Positions 35,201 through 46,100 of a stretch of DNA of 64,000 nt are shown one piece after another. The stretch is from assembly GCA_037349105.1 (NCBI GenBank), contig JAYJMM010000039.1:1178001-1242000 (forward strand), written 5' to 3'. The notes under the pieces were generated by a model that was not told the DNA's origin, made no database searches, and saw only the letters and a program-made list of their open reading frames with translations. The DNA comes from Limnomonas spitsbergensis (lineage: Eukaryota; Chlorophyta; Chlorophyceae; Chlamydomonadales). A program made the position numbers and the translations under genes. The stretch's first letter is position 1; every line of letters starts with the position of its first letter.

Positions 35201-38200
35201 AAAGAAAACAACACGCCCTCTCCGGGAGGAGAAAATACGGTGCAGATGGGCCCTAGGTGCAGTGGTGGCTTGACCTGGAAAAAAAAGGAAAGCGAGGCTC
35301 GCTCAAGGCGGTAGCAAACGTGCAGAGGGGCCCCAGGCGCGGTCGCATGGAGACTCAAAGAGATGAGGTGAGACTGCCCACTTCTAACTGGGCTGCGTGA
35401 GAGTTTCATGGAAAGATACAGGGTGCAGCCTCGGTTGGTATCATGTGATCGGCAGCAGGGGATCCGCGGTGCCCCTGTGACACTCCACATTGACTACACA
35501 ATGGTGCACCCTCAACTGGTGCCACTGCAACCAACAAATCAACCGACAGTGGAACAAAACCTTTTGAGGTGCAGCAGACACAGCATTCCCCTGCGACCAT
35601 AGGAGGGAGGGCGTGGCATCGCTGCTAGCTCAATGCACTTGGACTGCTGTGTGACTGTGTGTGACATAGAGACCGGAGGCCCTAAAGGCAGACACCCTTG
35701 CACCCTATCTTACAATAAACCTTCTGCATGCAGTTCCGGGAGCAATGATGTCCAGCAGCGTGTGTTTAATTGTTGCAGCTAAAAGGCTCGTTCTGTACCT
35801 GAGAAACTCCCTTTTCTAAAAACAAACCTTCTGCATGCAGTCCTGGGGGGATGATGAACCTCCCTTTTCTTGCAACAAACACCGAGGTCAACACTTGTCT
35901 TTTTAGCTTTCCTACCAGCCAGCCCCGTTTGGTCATTTCGAAAAAGGCTGTAAGGATGTTGCTTTGGCGCCGTTAAAACAGCGCACCTTCTTCATGAAAT
36001 ACCTGAAGCAATGCTGCCACTCCCTAAACTGGCCAGCCACCCGCCTCCCTCCATCAGGGGGCCTTGATGCACTTGCTGAGGGCGACCGCCCTAGCGAATT
36101 ATGCGCATGGGCATTGCATTCTCCATGCTGGCAATCCTCTTGGGTGTAACTTCCGCCGGCCTCTGCAGGTTCGAAGGAGTATAGGCTGCGCAGCTGTCGC
36201 TTCTCCTCCCGCGGCATCATGATGGCGGTGTAGGGTGAGGAGCCGCCTGTCAGGACGGTGGTCGCGATTTCATCCTCCTGATAATATTACAGCAACAGGG
36301 GTGGGAATAAGCGACTTAACAGGTGTTGTAGCAACAGGGTTGGGATTGTTGCATGTCTCAGGTGTTGCTGCAACAGGGGTGGGATTGTTGCATGCCTCAG
36401 CAGCAGGGGCGGTATTACCTCAAACATGTGGAACCAAGGTCTGTATTGCCCCTCAGGCGAAGTTGCCCGTCCACCTCAATAACACCGGGAACTGCCATTC
36501 GAGCTTGTTGTCCTGAAACCCGTAACCCTTAACCCTTTGCTGGGCACTCCCATCCGTGCTGCCTGCCCCTAAACCCCTAACCCTAACTCACCACTGGTAA
36601 CTCCCATTTGAGCTTTTGTCCCTGCACCCTGAACCCTTACCCCGTTACCCTTAACCCACCACTGGCAACTCCCATCTGAGCCTCTTGTCCCTACACCCTT
36701 CACCCACCGCTGGGAGCTCCCAGCTGAGCTTCATATTGTCCATAGGGCGCCGGTCGTCCAGCAGTGCAGACAGCGGCCCTTGCAGCCGCTCCATGCTGAT
36801 AAACGAGGAGGGGAACCCTGTGACGAGGACGCAGAATCATACTATTTTTAGCTTCGCTAAGATGTTGCTGCATGGCTGGTACCAACGATTCAAAATCTTG
36901 TAGTGCAATGATGCTAATCATGGCAAGCGGGGGGGAATGCTCCCCTCGTTATGTCCTCTCTAGGAAACATCTTGGTTTGGAACAGTGATGGTGCATCATA
37001 AAAACCAGCTTGGCTGATTTCAAAGAAAGGTCCATTTTAAATTGTGAGCTTTTATACGGCAGGCGGAAATAGTGATGGAGCGCAAGCTCCCTGCCATGCT
37101 AGCCTCTGGACTGGCTACCCCGCAAGTGCTTCATGCAGCTAGCAGAAGCTACGGAGTGTGCATGCTTGCACTCATCGGTTAGCTGAGCTGTGGGCCCTGT
37201 TTGGCTCGCCCCTCCCCCCCTTTCCACCCAGCTGCCCGCAAGTGCTTATTTCAGTGTGCATCAGAACACCTTCGGCAAGCTGCTGGATGGTCACTGATCA
37301 CCAGGCCGATGGGGACCAGACCCTGACCGGACTGCATCCAGAGGCCCAAGCAGCAGGGCATGCTGCAGAATGCCCCCCTTGCCTGCTGGGCATGGTTAAG
37401 CTCAATTAGAAAGGGAGCATGATGACTACAAGTGAAGCATATTGAAATAGAGTGAAGCATATTGGAGTAAATGGAAGCATATTGAAGCTTATTAAAGTTA
37501 AGTGCATATTAAAGCTAAGTGAAGCATCCTAGAGTGAACAGTGCTGCCTGCCTGCTTCTGCATGCAAGATACACTGATTTCGATCTGCCACACTGACCCG
37601 CATGGAAAGTATTGCAGAATGCAAACACCGGATCGAGCGACAGCAGGTTGTGTAGGTGGGTGGTCCCAGTTCGTGGGTGGCCGAGGATGAACACAGGCTC
37701 AGGGTGTAGGGGCTGCTGAGAGATCTGCCTGTTGTAGAGGATCCTGGCAGCAGGAGAGGAGGGGGTGGCATCATAAGAGGAGGTTGTGCATGTGAGTGAT
37801 TCCAGTCTGAGGGCAGCTGAGGATGAACACAGGCTCAGGGGGCAGGGAGATCCCCCAGCTGTGCCGAATCCTGCAAGAAGGGAGGGGGGGAGGGGTGTGC
37901 AGGGCCTGCTGAGAGATCCGCTCACTGTGGAGCATCCTGGGAGGAGGGGAGGAGGGATGGGACCATGAGGTGGAATGAAGGCGGGGAGCGGGAAAAGGGC
38001 ATATTCTTTGACCCCAGCATTTGGATGTATCGGTACGGTATTACGGTACCGTACTCTTCTTAGCTTACTTCAGCTTTGTGGGTCTCTCTTGCTTACACTG
38101 CCAGGCCAGGTTGTACGGTAGGTTAGGTTTAAGCTTGAAGAGGACAAGGAGTATTCATAAGGAAGTTGAGGGCCTTCGAGCTAGAGGAAGACTAGACGTA

Positions 38201-39939
38201 CATGTGCTGCAGGATGCCACAGTCCTGATGGGTCAATGGATGTGCAGGGTTCAGATTCTTCCAGCGGGGCTTATTTTGAATTTGAATTCTAGTCCCCTCC
38301 CCAACTCCATACTGTGTGAAGCCACCAGAGTGGCTAATGACGCCCACAAGAGTCAGTCAGGCTCTGCAAATTGAGGTAGCAGGTGCGTGATCAGGAATGT
38401 GGGGCAGCTAGGCAAGTGTTTTAGTTCGTGCCAATCCCGGCTTGGTTGGCGACCGACAGGCTTAGTCTAGCCATGCCCTGTTTGGCAAACTTTCGGTTCC
38501 CCTAGGCCGACCGTTTTTAGCAGAGCGCTCCGAGATTTTTCATGTCTACAGGAGTTGTGCTGATCTGAGCCGGGAGTGCTATCAATTCAAATGCCTGGAA
38601 GGCCGCCGAAGGACCGTACATTTGCTTTGCCTTCCCTGATACCGTAATTATAATTAGCATTGTTTGGGGATGAGGGATTCGTAATTTTACTAATTATTGA
38701 TTGTCGACGCCAGTTTTCAGTCGGAAATCAATTGAGAGTTTTGGGGGACAGTTTGCCCTGAGGGCATCATTAAGAGAAATCGTTTTTTTGCCATAGGGAA
38801 GGCAAATTAAATATACGGTATAGCATCCACTTAATCTAGCGGCGCTCAAGCCAACCGATAAGTGACAACCAGTTAGAAGGAGCCCTAGGCACGCAGAACA
38901 GTCAAGACGAGCTGCTGTCATAAGGTCCTTACCAGTCCGGCAGTGCCAAGAGTGTGTTGATCACAGACATGGCTGAGAGAAATGCAATCTGCGCAAATCG
39001 GGTGAACACGCATGGCTGAGGGAGTACCGGTAGATTTGTTTTTCTTACAGAGTGTTCCATTGGACCCTGGTTTTATAACAGGCAATACAAAATCTTGATC
39101 CAAGGAAGAGCATCGCAGTGGATGGAAACGTAGTGTTTGTTATCCATGGGGTATGCCAGGCTCCTATTTCAGGGTATCGAGACCGGATCTGAGACCAGTT
39201 TTTTGGACTTTGATGTCGGGATAGGGATACCTGATAGCAGTGATGTAGCACCTGGTTGGAGTGCATCAGAGCTGAGCCAAGCAATCACAACCGAATGGAA
39301 CAGAAGTGAGAGCGACAATTTGTGCGGAGATGCAGGTGCCATACAGGCGCCAGGCGCAGCTATTTATGAACGCCATGGTTGTTGATCCGATGTTACAAAC
39401 CAGCTTACCCGGTGGGGATACACGAGCCAGTCCATCTGCCACCCATGCCTCATGACAAACTTGATCCAGGGCCAGAGTGTAATACCTGCGTATGAGGTGT
39501 GACACAGCCCTAAAATTCAAGATTCAAACTCTGTACTGTATGATAGTGAGAGGGTGAATCTGCAGTTGAGCATGCATGGTGACGAACCTATGGTGGAACC
39601 GACATTATTTTGCTCGGACTTTACAGACATGAGAGTTGTGGGGCTTTTGGTATGGTTTGGCAACAGTATGGTTCATCTTTCATACTATTGGGACTCCGAT
39701 TTTTGGGGAGGGTGCACATACCACTCATCATGTGGAGCTTGACGTGCCATCTGAAATTAAAATGCAGGTGGAAATTGCGTCAGAGAGGTTAGCTGTTGCC
39801 ATGGCACCATCATGACCATCTCTCTGGCAGTGCAGTAGTAGTGCATCAGTTAGTGCATGGCGAAATCCTATCGGCACGGTGGGCCTGACCTGTGTTTAGG
39901 GCTGAAATGGTAAATAGGTGGTTCTGATGCACCTTGCAT
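32263..39939 (-). CDS. Sulfotransferase family protein with N-terminal hydrophobic segment
   Basis: Transfers sulfate from PAPS to an acceptor I cannot name, probably at a Golgi or other membrane. Exons (minus): 39939-39933 (7-nt start exon, inferred), 39485-39409, 38988-38933, 37743-37598, 36817-36708, 36277-35987, 35038-34791, 34042-33985, 33787-33657, 32449-32263; 436 residues. Two hydrophobic stretches come first (ITLWPWIKFVM; IAFLSAMSVINTLLALPDW). Then comes the 5'-phosphosulfate loop VFILGHPRTGTTHLHNLLS, followed by DDRRPMDNMKLSWELP and EDEIATTVL. The 3'-phosphate-binding strand is FPSARFIYIHRQPLEVFKSA. Downstream are TDAGMTDFILDQ, FEQYMADRGKI, ELSFDSLELDPLAALRQIY and a C-terminal KEFGYEM. 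This fits the Sulfotransfer_3-type family. The 291-nt exon carries an unusual hydrophilic insert of about 40 residues before REWQHCFRYFMKK; it may be partly intronic. The start exon is the least certain part. The gene is divergent from NOP12 with about 210 bp between the start codons. Confidence 0.87.
32450..32680 (-). repeat. Array of about 72 bp carrying the last acceptor of the sulfotransferase
   Basis: The last exon begins CCCCCAG|GTGGCTGGACCGCTTTGATG. Upstream of it (higher coordinates) the same edge recurs at about 32512-32540 (GGTGGCTGGACCGCTTTGAT) and 32585-32612 (GGTGGCTAGGCCGCTTTGAT), each followed by ATGCACTGC or similar sequence. Confidence 0.88.
33060..33245 (+). mobile_element. 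GTAGCTGAA-family dispersed element copy
   Basis: GTACTAAGTATGCACTGGAA at the left; then ACCTTGACCGGCTTACGGCT, GGCTGCACCAGGCCC, GTGATGTAGCTGACATG, CACTCTAAATAAT at the right. Confidence 0.58.
34110..34312. repeat. About 64-bp tandem repeat, three copies
   Basis: Unit TTGATATCAAATCAGGCCGA, GGGACCCAGGCCCGGCCAG, TCTTAAGCAGAGATTATCAT; near-identical copies in a sulfotransferase intron. Confidence 0.93.
34676..34725. repeat. (GAGCCT)n hexamer repeat
   Basis: About seven GAGCCT/GAGCTT units just beyond the donor of the 34791-35038 exon. Confidence 0.9.
36290..36430. repeat. Short array (GCAACAGGGGTGGGATTGTT)
   Basis: Three to four units of CAACAGGGGTGGGATTGTTG followed by CATGCCTCAGGTGTTG in a sulfotransferase intron. 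Confidence 0.8.
36480..36707 (-). repeat. About 68-bp array carrying the donor edge of a sulfotransferase exon
   Basis: The exon 36708-36817 ends GACAATATGAAGCTCAGCT, GGGAGCTCCCAGCG, then GTGGGTG. Three or four diverged copies of this edge follow on the minus strand (GACAAGAGGCTCAGATGGG then AGTTGCCAGTG|GTGGGT at about 36655; GACAAAAGCTCAAATGGG with CCAGTG|GTGAGT at about 36590; another near 36480). Confidence 0.82.
37425..37530. repeat. AT-rich short array (GTGAAGCATATTGAA)
   Basis: Five to six GAAGCATATTGAA/AAGCATATTAAAG units in a sulfotransferase intron. Confidence 0.85.
37744..37970 (-). pseudogene. Two decayed partial copies of the PAPS-binding exon
   Basis: The real exon 37598-37743 encodes ILYNRQISQQPLHPEPVFIL and GHPRTGTTHLHNLLS. 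At about 37770-37880 (minus) a copy reads PEPVFILSCPQTGITHMHNL, with the loop residues altered (HPRTGTTH to CPQTGITH). At about 37890-37945 a second keeps only RMLHSERISQQALH. Both follow AG acceptors, like the real exon. They could not give an active nucleotide loop if spliced in. Confidence 0.82.
38640..38825. repeat. Dispersed repeat, copy 2
   Basis: Diverged copy of the repeat at 3885-4035: CATTGTTTGGGGATGAGGGA, ATTGATTGTCGACGCC, TTTTCAGTCGGAAAT, ending near ATATACGGTA. Located in a sulfotransferase intron. Confidence 0.6.
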
Positions 39940-40152
39940 CTTCGATCGTCGGGATCAGCAGTCACGTGCAGTGAAATAAGGAAGAAAAGGTGCCCGTCAT
40001 GCGCTGCCTGTAAACCCTGGAAACGCTTTCCACACCCGCACCCGAACATGCAAGCCTGGAGGGAGGCTCCGCCAGCATCGTCGGGCTCTGTATTTTTTCT
40101 TAACACTACGCTTATGTCGGATACGCGACACCGCTCAAATTGAAATCGTGCA
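39940..40152. promoter_or_regulatory. Divergent intergenic region, sulfotransferase and NOP12
   Basis: About 210 bp separate the proposed sulfotransferase start (39939) from the NOP12 ATG (40153), so the promoters probably overlap. No TATA box or known operator stands out. If the 7-nt start exon is wrong, the shared region shifts but both genes still point away from each other. Confidence 0.5.
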
Positions 40153-43100
40153 ATGTCCCTCTTTGACGGCTTGTTTAGCCAGGCGGGCAAGAATGCTGAA
40201 GCCCCGTCATCTCTCTTCGATTCTAACAGCGCCTACTTTAAAGTTCTTCCCATCACGGCTACACCCATATTACCGTCTCAACGTAAGCTGAAAACCGGTG
40301 GAGAACTTGGAAAAAAGGACAGCTCCAAAGGAAAGGAAAAGGAAGCCCCTGGAGGCAACAGCAAGGCTGCAGCAGGCTTGAAGGAGAAGAAGCCCTCTAA
40401 GAAGCGCAAAGCTGATGATGACAGTCTCACTGACCGCCAGCTGCGACATGAGACGGAATCTGCAGCGGTGCCAGCACAGCCGGCGGCCGTGAAGGAAGCA
40501 GCAGCAGCGTCCAAAGGCAAGAAGGACAAGAAGAGCAAGGTGGAGTCTTCAGGCAAGGAGCAGATTCAGCCTGCTGCACCTGCTCCAGCAGTTGCTGCTC
40601 CCATGCGGAAGGCGAAAGCTGGCAGCAGGCAGACCGCAGCAGAGATGGATGATGACGACGACAGCGATGCCGAGGCCGCCGCTGCGGCCAACAAGCCCAG
40701 CCGCAGGGACAAGAAGAAGGCCCAGGTCAAGAGCAAGGGAGTCAAGGGGCAGGCGGTGCAGGACGCCGCGGTCGTGGCTGGGGTCGGACAGGATGGAAAG
40801 CCCAGAAAAAAGGCAAAGGGAACGGCGGCGGCAGTGGCGGCGGCTGATGTGCCAGCAGCCGGTGCCAGCGATGCAGAGGCGGGAGCTGATGATGCTGGCG
40901 AGGGACTCGTGGGGCCATCAAGCCAACAGAGCGGCGAGGAGCCCGCTTCAAGAAAGGTAATGTACTGGCATGCATGTAGAATAAATGAATGCGCCCATGG
41001 GGCACGGATTAAGGCAGCCTTCCATTATGGAATTTCCGGCCGAAGAAGTGCATGCCCTTCCTTCTATAAGCCTCCATAGCCTCACATGTATCTCCCTCCT
41101 TTCAGAGGCCTGTCTAGCCAGACCTGTATATGAGCAATTGGAAGCTGCAGCCGTGTGTGAGCCAATCAATATTGTGATGATAGGGCACTTTGCTCGCATG
41201 CCTTGATTGGGTGTCCCAACTGCCAATGGAATGTTTTCATCATTGGGCCCTGGCCTCATCCGCCATGCTTGGCCAGCATCGGCTCCTGCCGTAAAGCTGT
41301 CGCGCGCCCATCTGTTCTTTCGATTTAAATTCCTGAAGCTTGTGGGGGACATGTCTCTTGATGTGGTAGCTGAGGTCCATGACGCGGCACGCACCGACCG
41401 ACCAGTGTTGTCTTCAGTGCGCACCAGATAAATAAATGAGTCCAGCAATCAATACACTCTGGGGCGTGGATTAAGGAAGCCACCCGTTCCGCCGTAGCAC
41501 TAGGTGGGCTACCATGCAACCAGACCTCCTTACGGGCTGCAGGGAGGCCACCACTGGGCCATTCGGGACCAAATCATGACCGTTTTAATCCCGCTGGCCC
41601 AAGAAGCAGGGCATGGTGTACCATAAACCCTTGGCAGCCGGTTGGGGCTTGGCTGAAATGTAGCTCAAGTGCCCTTAATAGAGCACCGCTGCCCATACAG
41701 TACTGGCCTGCCTCGTGAGCCTTGGGCGCGTGTGTGCTTCATCCCGTGAGTAAAGCCTTCTTCACCCGTCTCCATCGCTTGTCCCTCCGCTGTTAACCCG
41801 CAGCTGTCCTCTCAGAGCAGGTGGCTGAGGAGCTGCTGAGGATATCGGCCTTCCTAACTCTATTCACACTCCCCTCTAACTTTATACTCATCCTCTCACT
41901 CCTCTCACTGTCCTCTCCCTTTCCTCTCACTCTGTTCTCACTCTCCTCTCACTCTCCTCCCACCCTCCTCTCACTCTCGCCTCACCCTCCTCTCACTCCC
42001 CCCTCACTCTCATCTCACCCTCTCACTCTCCACTCACCCTCCTCTCACATTCCTCTCACTTTCCTCTCACCCTCCTCTCACTCTCCTCCCACTCTCTTCG
42101 CACTCTCCTCTCATCCTCCTATCACTTGCAGCTCACCCTCCTCTCACTCTCATCTCACTCTTATCTCACCCTCCTCTCACTTTCCTTGCACCCTCAACTC
42201 ACTCTCCTCCCACTCCCACCTCAATATTTTCCCACTCTATTATCCTCCTCCTCTCACTCTCCTCCCACCATCCTCCCACCATCCTCTCACCATCCTCTTA
42301 CTATCCCCTTACTCTCCTCTCACTCGCATATCATCCTCCTCTCACTCTCCTCTCACCCTCCTCTCACCCTCCGCTCACTCTCCTCTCACTCTCCTCCCAC
42401 CCTCTTCTCACTTTCCTCTCACTTTCCTCTCACTCTCCTCTCACCCTCCTCTCCCTCCCCTCTCGCTCTCATCTCATCTCATCCTCATCTCACTCTCCTC
42501 TCACCCTCCTCACACTTTCCTCTGACCCTCCTCTCACTTTCCTCTCACCCTCCTCTCACTTTCCTCTCACCCTCCTCTCGCCCTCCTCTCACTCTCATCT
42601 CACTCTCATCTCACTCTCTTTGCACTCTCCTCTCATCCTTCTCTCACTCGCATCTCACCCTCCTCTCACTTGCATCTCACTCTCATCTCATCCTCCTCTC
42701 ACTCTCATCCCACCCTCCTCTAATTTTCTCTCACCCTCCTCTCACTTTTCTCTCATCCTCCTCTCCCCCTCCTCTCACTCTCCTCTCACCCTCTTATCAC
42801 CCTCCTCTCACTGTCCTCTCACTCTCATATCATTATCCTCTCACTCTCCTCTCACCCTCCTCTCACTTTCCTCTCACCCTCCTCTCACTCTCCTCTCACC
42901 ATCCTCTCACTCTCCTCTCATCCTCCTCTCACTCTCTTCTTGTTGCACCTGGTTACAATTTGCAGCTGACCCCGGAGGAGGAGGCCGAGAAGCTGCAAAG
43001 AACGGTGTTTGTCGGAAATGTGTTCATCAAGAAGAGCACGCAGAAGAAGCTAAAGGATCTGTTTACAAAGTGAGGCCTCCGCCCATATGCCTCATTGCCT

Positions 43101-46100
43101 TCCCCTGATTTATTCAAGGTTTATTATCTACAAATCAGGGGCTTGATTTGGATACTCGTTTTTTTATATCTGCTGCACTGAAGGAGACGTTGCCTGCAAG
43201 GCATTCTCTACTTCTCTGTCCACAAGAATATGGAAAAGTCCCCCGAATTTGAACTATTTTTATTTATTAAAATAGTGTGAGATTTTGCATGCTTTTTTTA
43301 AACAATAGTGGTGGTCTTGGTCCTCGCCTCGCCAGCTCCCATGGGACCCATCTTATTTGCAAGTACCAGTGCTTATTTTAGTACGTGCCTGAGCACCTTC
43401 GGGGGGCCACCGGGCGGGCATTGCTGGGACGATTGGGACCAAACCTTGAGTGGCCTACGGCCGATGGCCCGAGCAGTAGGGCTTGCTGCACCAGAGCTCC
43501 ACGGCCGTAACCCGTGATGCAGCTGAATCGTAGCTGAATCGCGCTTCAGTCATCAGTGGCCAGTACCGGAACTGGTATCTGATATTGTTATGTTCCTGAT
43601 GGTGTCGTGCGTGGTAATATTCATCGTCGCAGCTTATGAAATTACCGGGACGGTACCGGTAAACATTTTTACGACTTCGGCAGAGCTTTTGAACATTTGT
43701 ACATTTTTTGTGTACAGCCACAGATTGAAAACAAACCGCAAAATTAACAATCCAACATCGCCTCTCAGGCAGTTTACGCGATGCCTCTCTGCCTTGCCAT
43801 TACCTCTGCCTTGCCATCACCTGTGCCTACCCATTACCTCTGCCAGGTTTTTGCAAATTTAATCGACATTATGCCTCTCTGCCTTGCTCCCCAGGTTTGG
43901 CGAGGTGCAGTCGGTGCGCCTGCGGTCGCTGTCTCTGGACATGAGCGCCAAGGGCAACCGGCGTGCCAAGGTCATGCAGGGCCGTGTGGACCCGGAGCGC
44001 ACGGCGGGCAACGCGTACGTTGTCTTTGTCTCTGCAGATTCGGTGGAGGGTGCACTGTCAGCAAATATGCAGGAGGTATGCGCTTGGTTCTTCGATTCCT
44101 TGTAAAATATATATTGTATAATACTGTTTTCATCGCTATTTCTCTACTACTGGTTGTGTTATGTTGTCATTTTTCTTGTAGTGTTATCATCACTGTTGTG
44201 CTTGCTTGTCAGCCACCTGCAGTGCCGACCAGATCAGTTTGCGATGCAAGGTGCTTTGTCAGGAAACATGGATGGATGCGCTCGGTCCTTTGATTCCTTT
44301 AAAAATATGTGTTCAAGTGTAGTGCTTGCTTGTCAGCCACCTGCAGTGCCGACCGGATTAGTTTTAGATGCAAGGTGCGCTGTCAGGAAATATACTGGAC
44401 GGGTGCCCGGTGGTTGTCATGCCCGCTTGTCGGCCACCTGTAGCGAGGACCATTTTAATTTTTGAAGGGTTTTGGGGTTCAGATTCCAAAGGGCGTCCAA
44501 GAGCCGCGTGTGACCTGTGTGCCCGTGAAAGCCATTTTGGGGAAACTCAACCAAAACATGGAACAGCCAGGCCTGATTCACCCCTCGATGCTTATTGCCG
44601 TGCGCAACTTGAATGTCCAAATAGATTTTTTTTGAAAACTAGCGCAGCTAATTATCGTACAATCACGCGTCAAGGCGCCTTCTTGCCTGCTGCTCATCAC
44701 GATATGCCAATGCTGATGTACGTTTCAACTCTGACCCTGCCCCCCAAACCTGGCTTCTGCGCTCTGGGTACCCTCTGCCAACTGTGAGCCCTCCTGCTGT
44801 CTCATGCCCCCACACAAAAAGATGGGTCTGCGCTCTGGGTACCCTCTGCCAACTGTGAGCCCTCCTGCTGTCTCATGCCCCCACACAAAAAGATGGGTCT
44901 GCGCTCTGGGTACCCTCTGCCAACTGTTGAGCCCTCCTGCTGTGTCATGCCCCCACACACAAAGATGGGTCTGCGCTCTGGGTACCCACTGCCAACTGTT
45001 GAGCCCTCCTGCTGTGTCATGCCCCCACACACAAAGATGGGTCTGCGCTCTGGGTACCCACTGCCAACTGTTGAGCCCTCCTGCTGTCTCATGCCCCCAC
45101 ACAAAAAGATGGGTCTGCGCTCTGGGTACCCTCTGCCAACTGTGAGCCCTCCTGCTGTGTCATGCCCCCACACACAAAGATGGTTCTGCGCTCTGGGTAC
45201 CCTCTGCCAACTGTTGAGCCCTCCTGCTGTGTCATGCCCCCACACACAAAGATGGGTCTGCGCTCTGGGTACCCACTGCCAACTGTTGAGCCCTCCTGCT
45301 GTGTCATGCCCCCCCACACAAAGATGGGTCTGCGCTCTGGGTACCCACTGCCAACTGTTGAGCCCTCCTGCTGTGTCATGCCCCCCCACACAAAGATGGG
45401 TCTGCGCTCTGGGTACCCACTGCCAACTGTTGAGCCCTCCTGCTGTCTCATGCCCTCACACACAAAGATGGGTCTGCGCTCTGGGTACCCACTGCCAACT
45501 GTTGAGCCCTGCCTCCTGCTGTCTCATGCCCTCACACACAAAGATGGGTCTGCGCTCTGGGTACCCACTGCCAACTTTAGCCCTGCCTCCTGCTGTCTCA
45601 TGCCCCCACACACAAAGATGGACGGCCTGCATATCCGGGTGGACCGAGCTGCGGGTGCAGGGGTCAAGGGCTCTGCTGGCGCACAGTACGACCCCGCCCG
45701 CTCAATCTTTGTCGGCAACGTACACTTCCAAACAAAGGTGGGTGGATGTGGGTGCTTGAATGGGTGTGGCTGGGAGGGTGGATGTGCGGGTATGGCTGGG
45801 AGGGTGGATGTATGGAGAGCACCTTACAGACGGAGGTGGGTGGATGTGGGTGTTTGGGTAGGTATGGCTGGGTGGGTGGATGTGTGGAGAGCATCCAACA
45901 CACGGTATTTCTTCAAGTGCACACCAGGCCACCTATGGACTAAGGAGGGGCGCTGGGCGTCCACCGCTGGGCCAATGGGGACCAAGCTTTGCCTGGCTGA
46001 GGGCCGGTGGACTGAGCGGCATGGCTTCTTGGTTTAAGAGGCCCTGCACCAAGGGGCCTGGTGTAGGCCCCCACGGCCATAGGCGATGACGTCGCTGAAG

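Noticed and set aside
41803..41842. Possible short exon encoding VAEELLR in NOP12 intron 1
   Set aside because: No GT donor at a suitable place; exon 1 and exon 2 already join in phase without it.
41821..43073. Open frames of 234-315 codons rich in Ser/Pro/Leu (HPPLTLLSPSSH)
   Set aside because: They translate the pyrimidine tract in NOP12 intron 1; only the last 35 codons (LTPEEEAEK onward) belong to a real exon.
44804..46037. Open frames of almost 300 codons on both strands with CGLRSGYPLPT-like repeats
   Set aside because: They are products of the 71-75-bp splice-acceptor array; only 45618-45737 is supported as exon.
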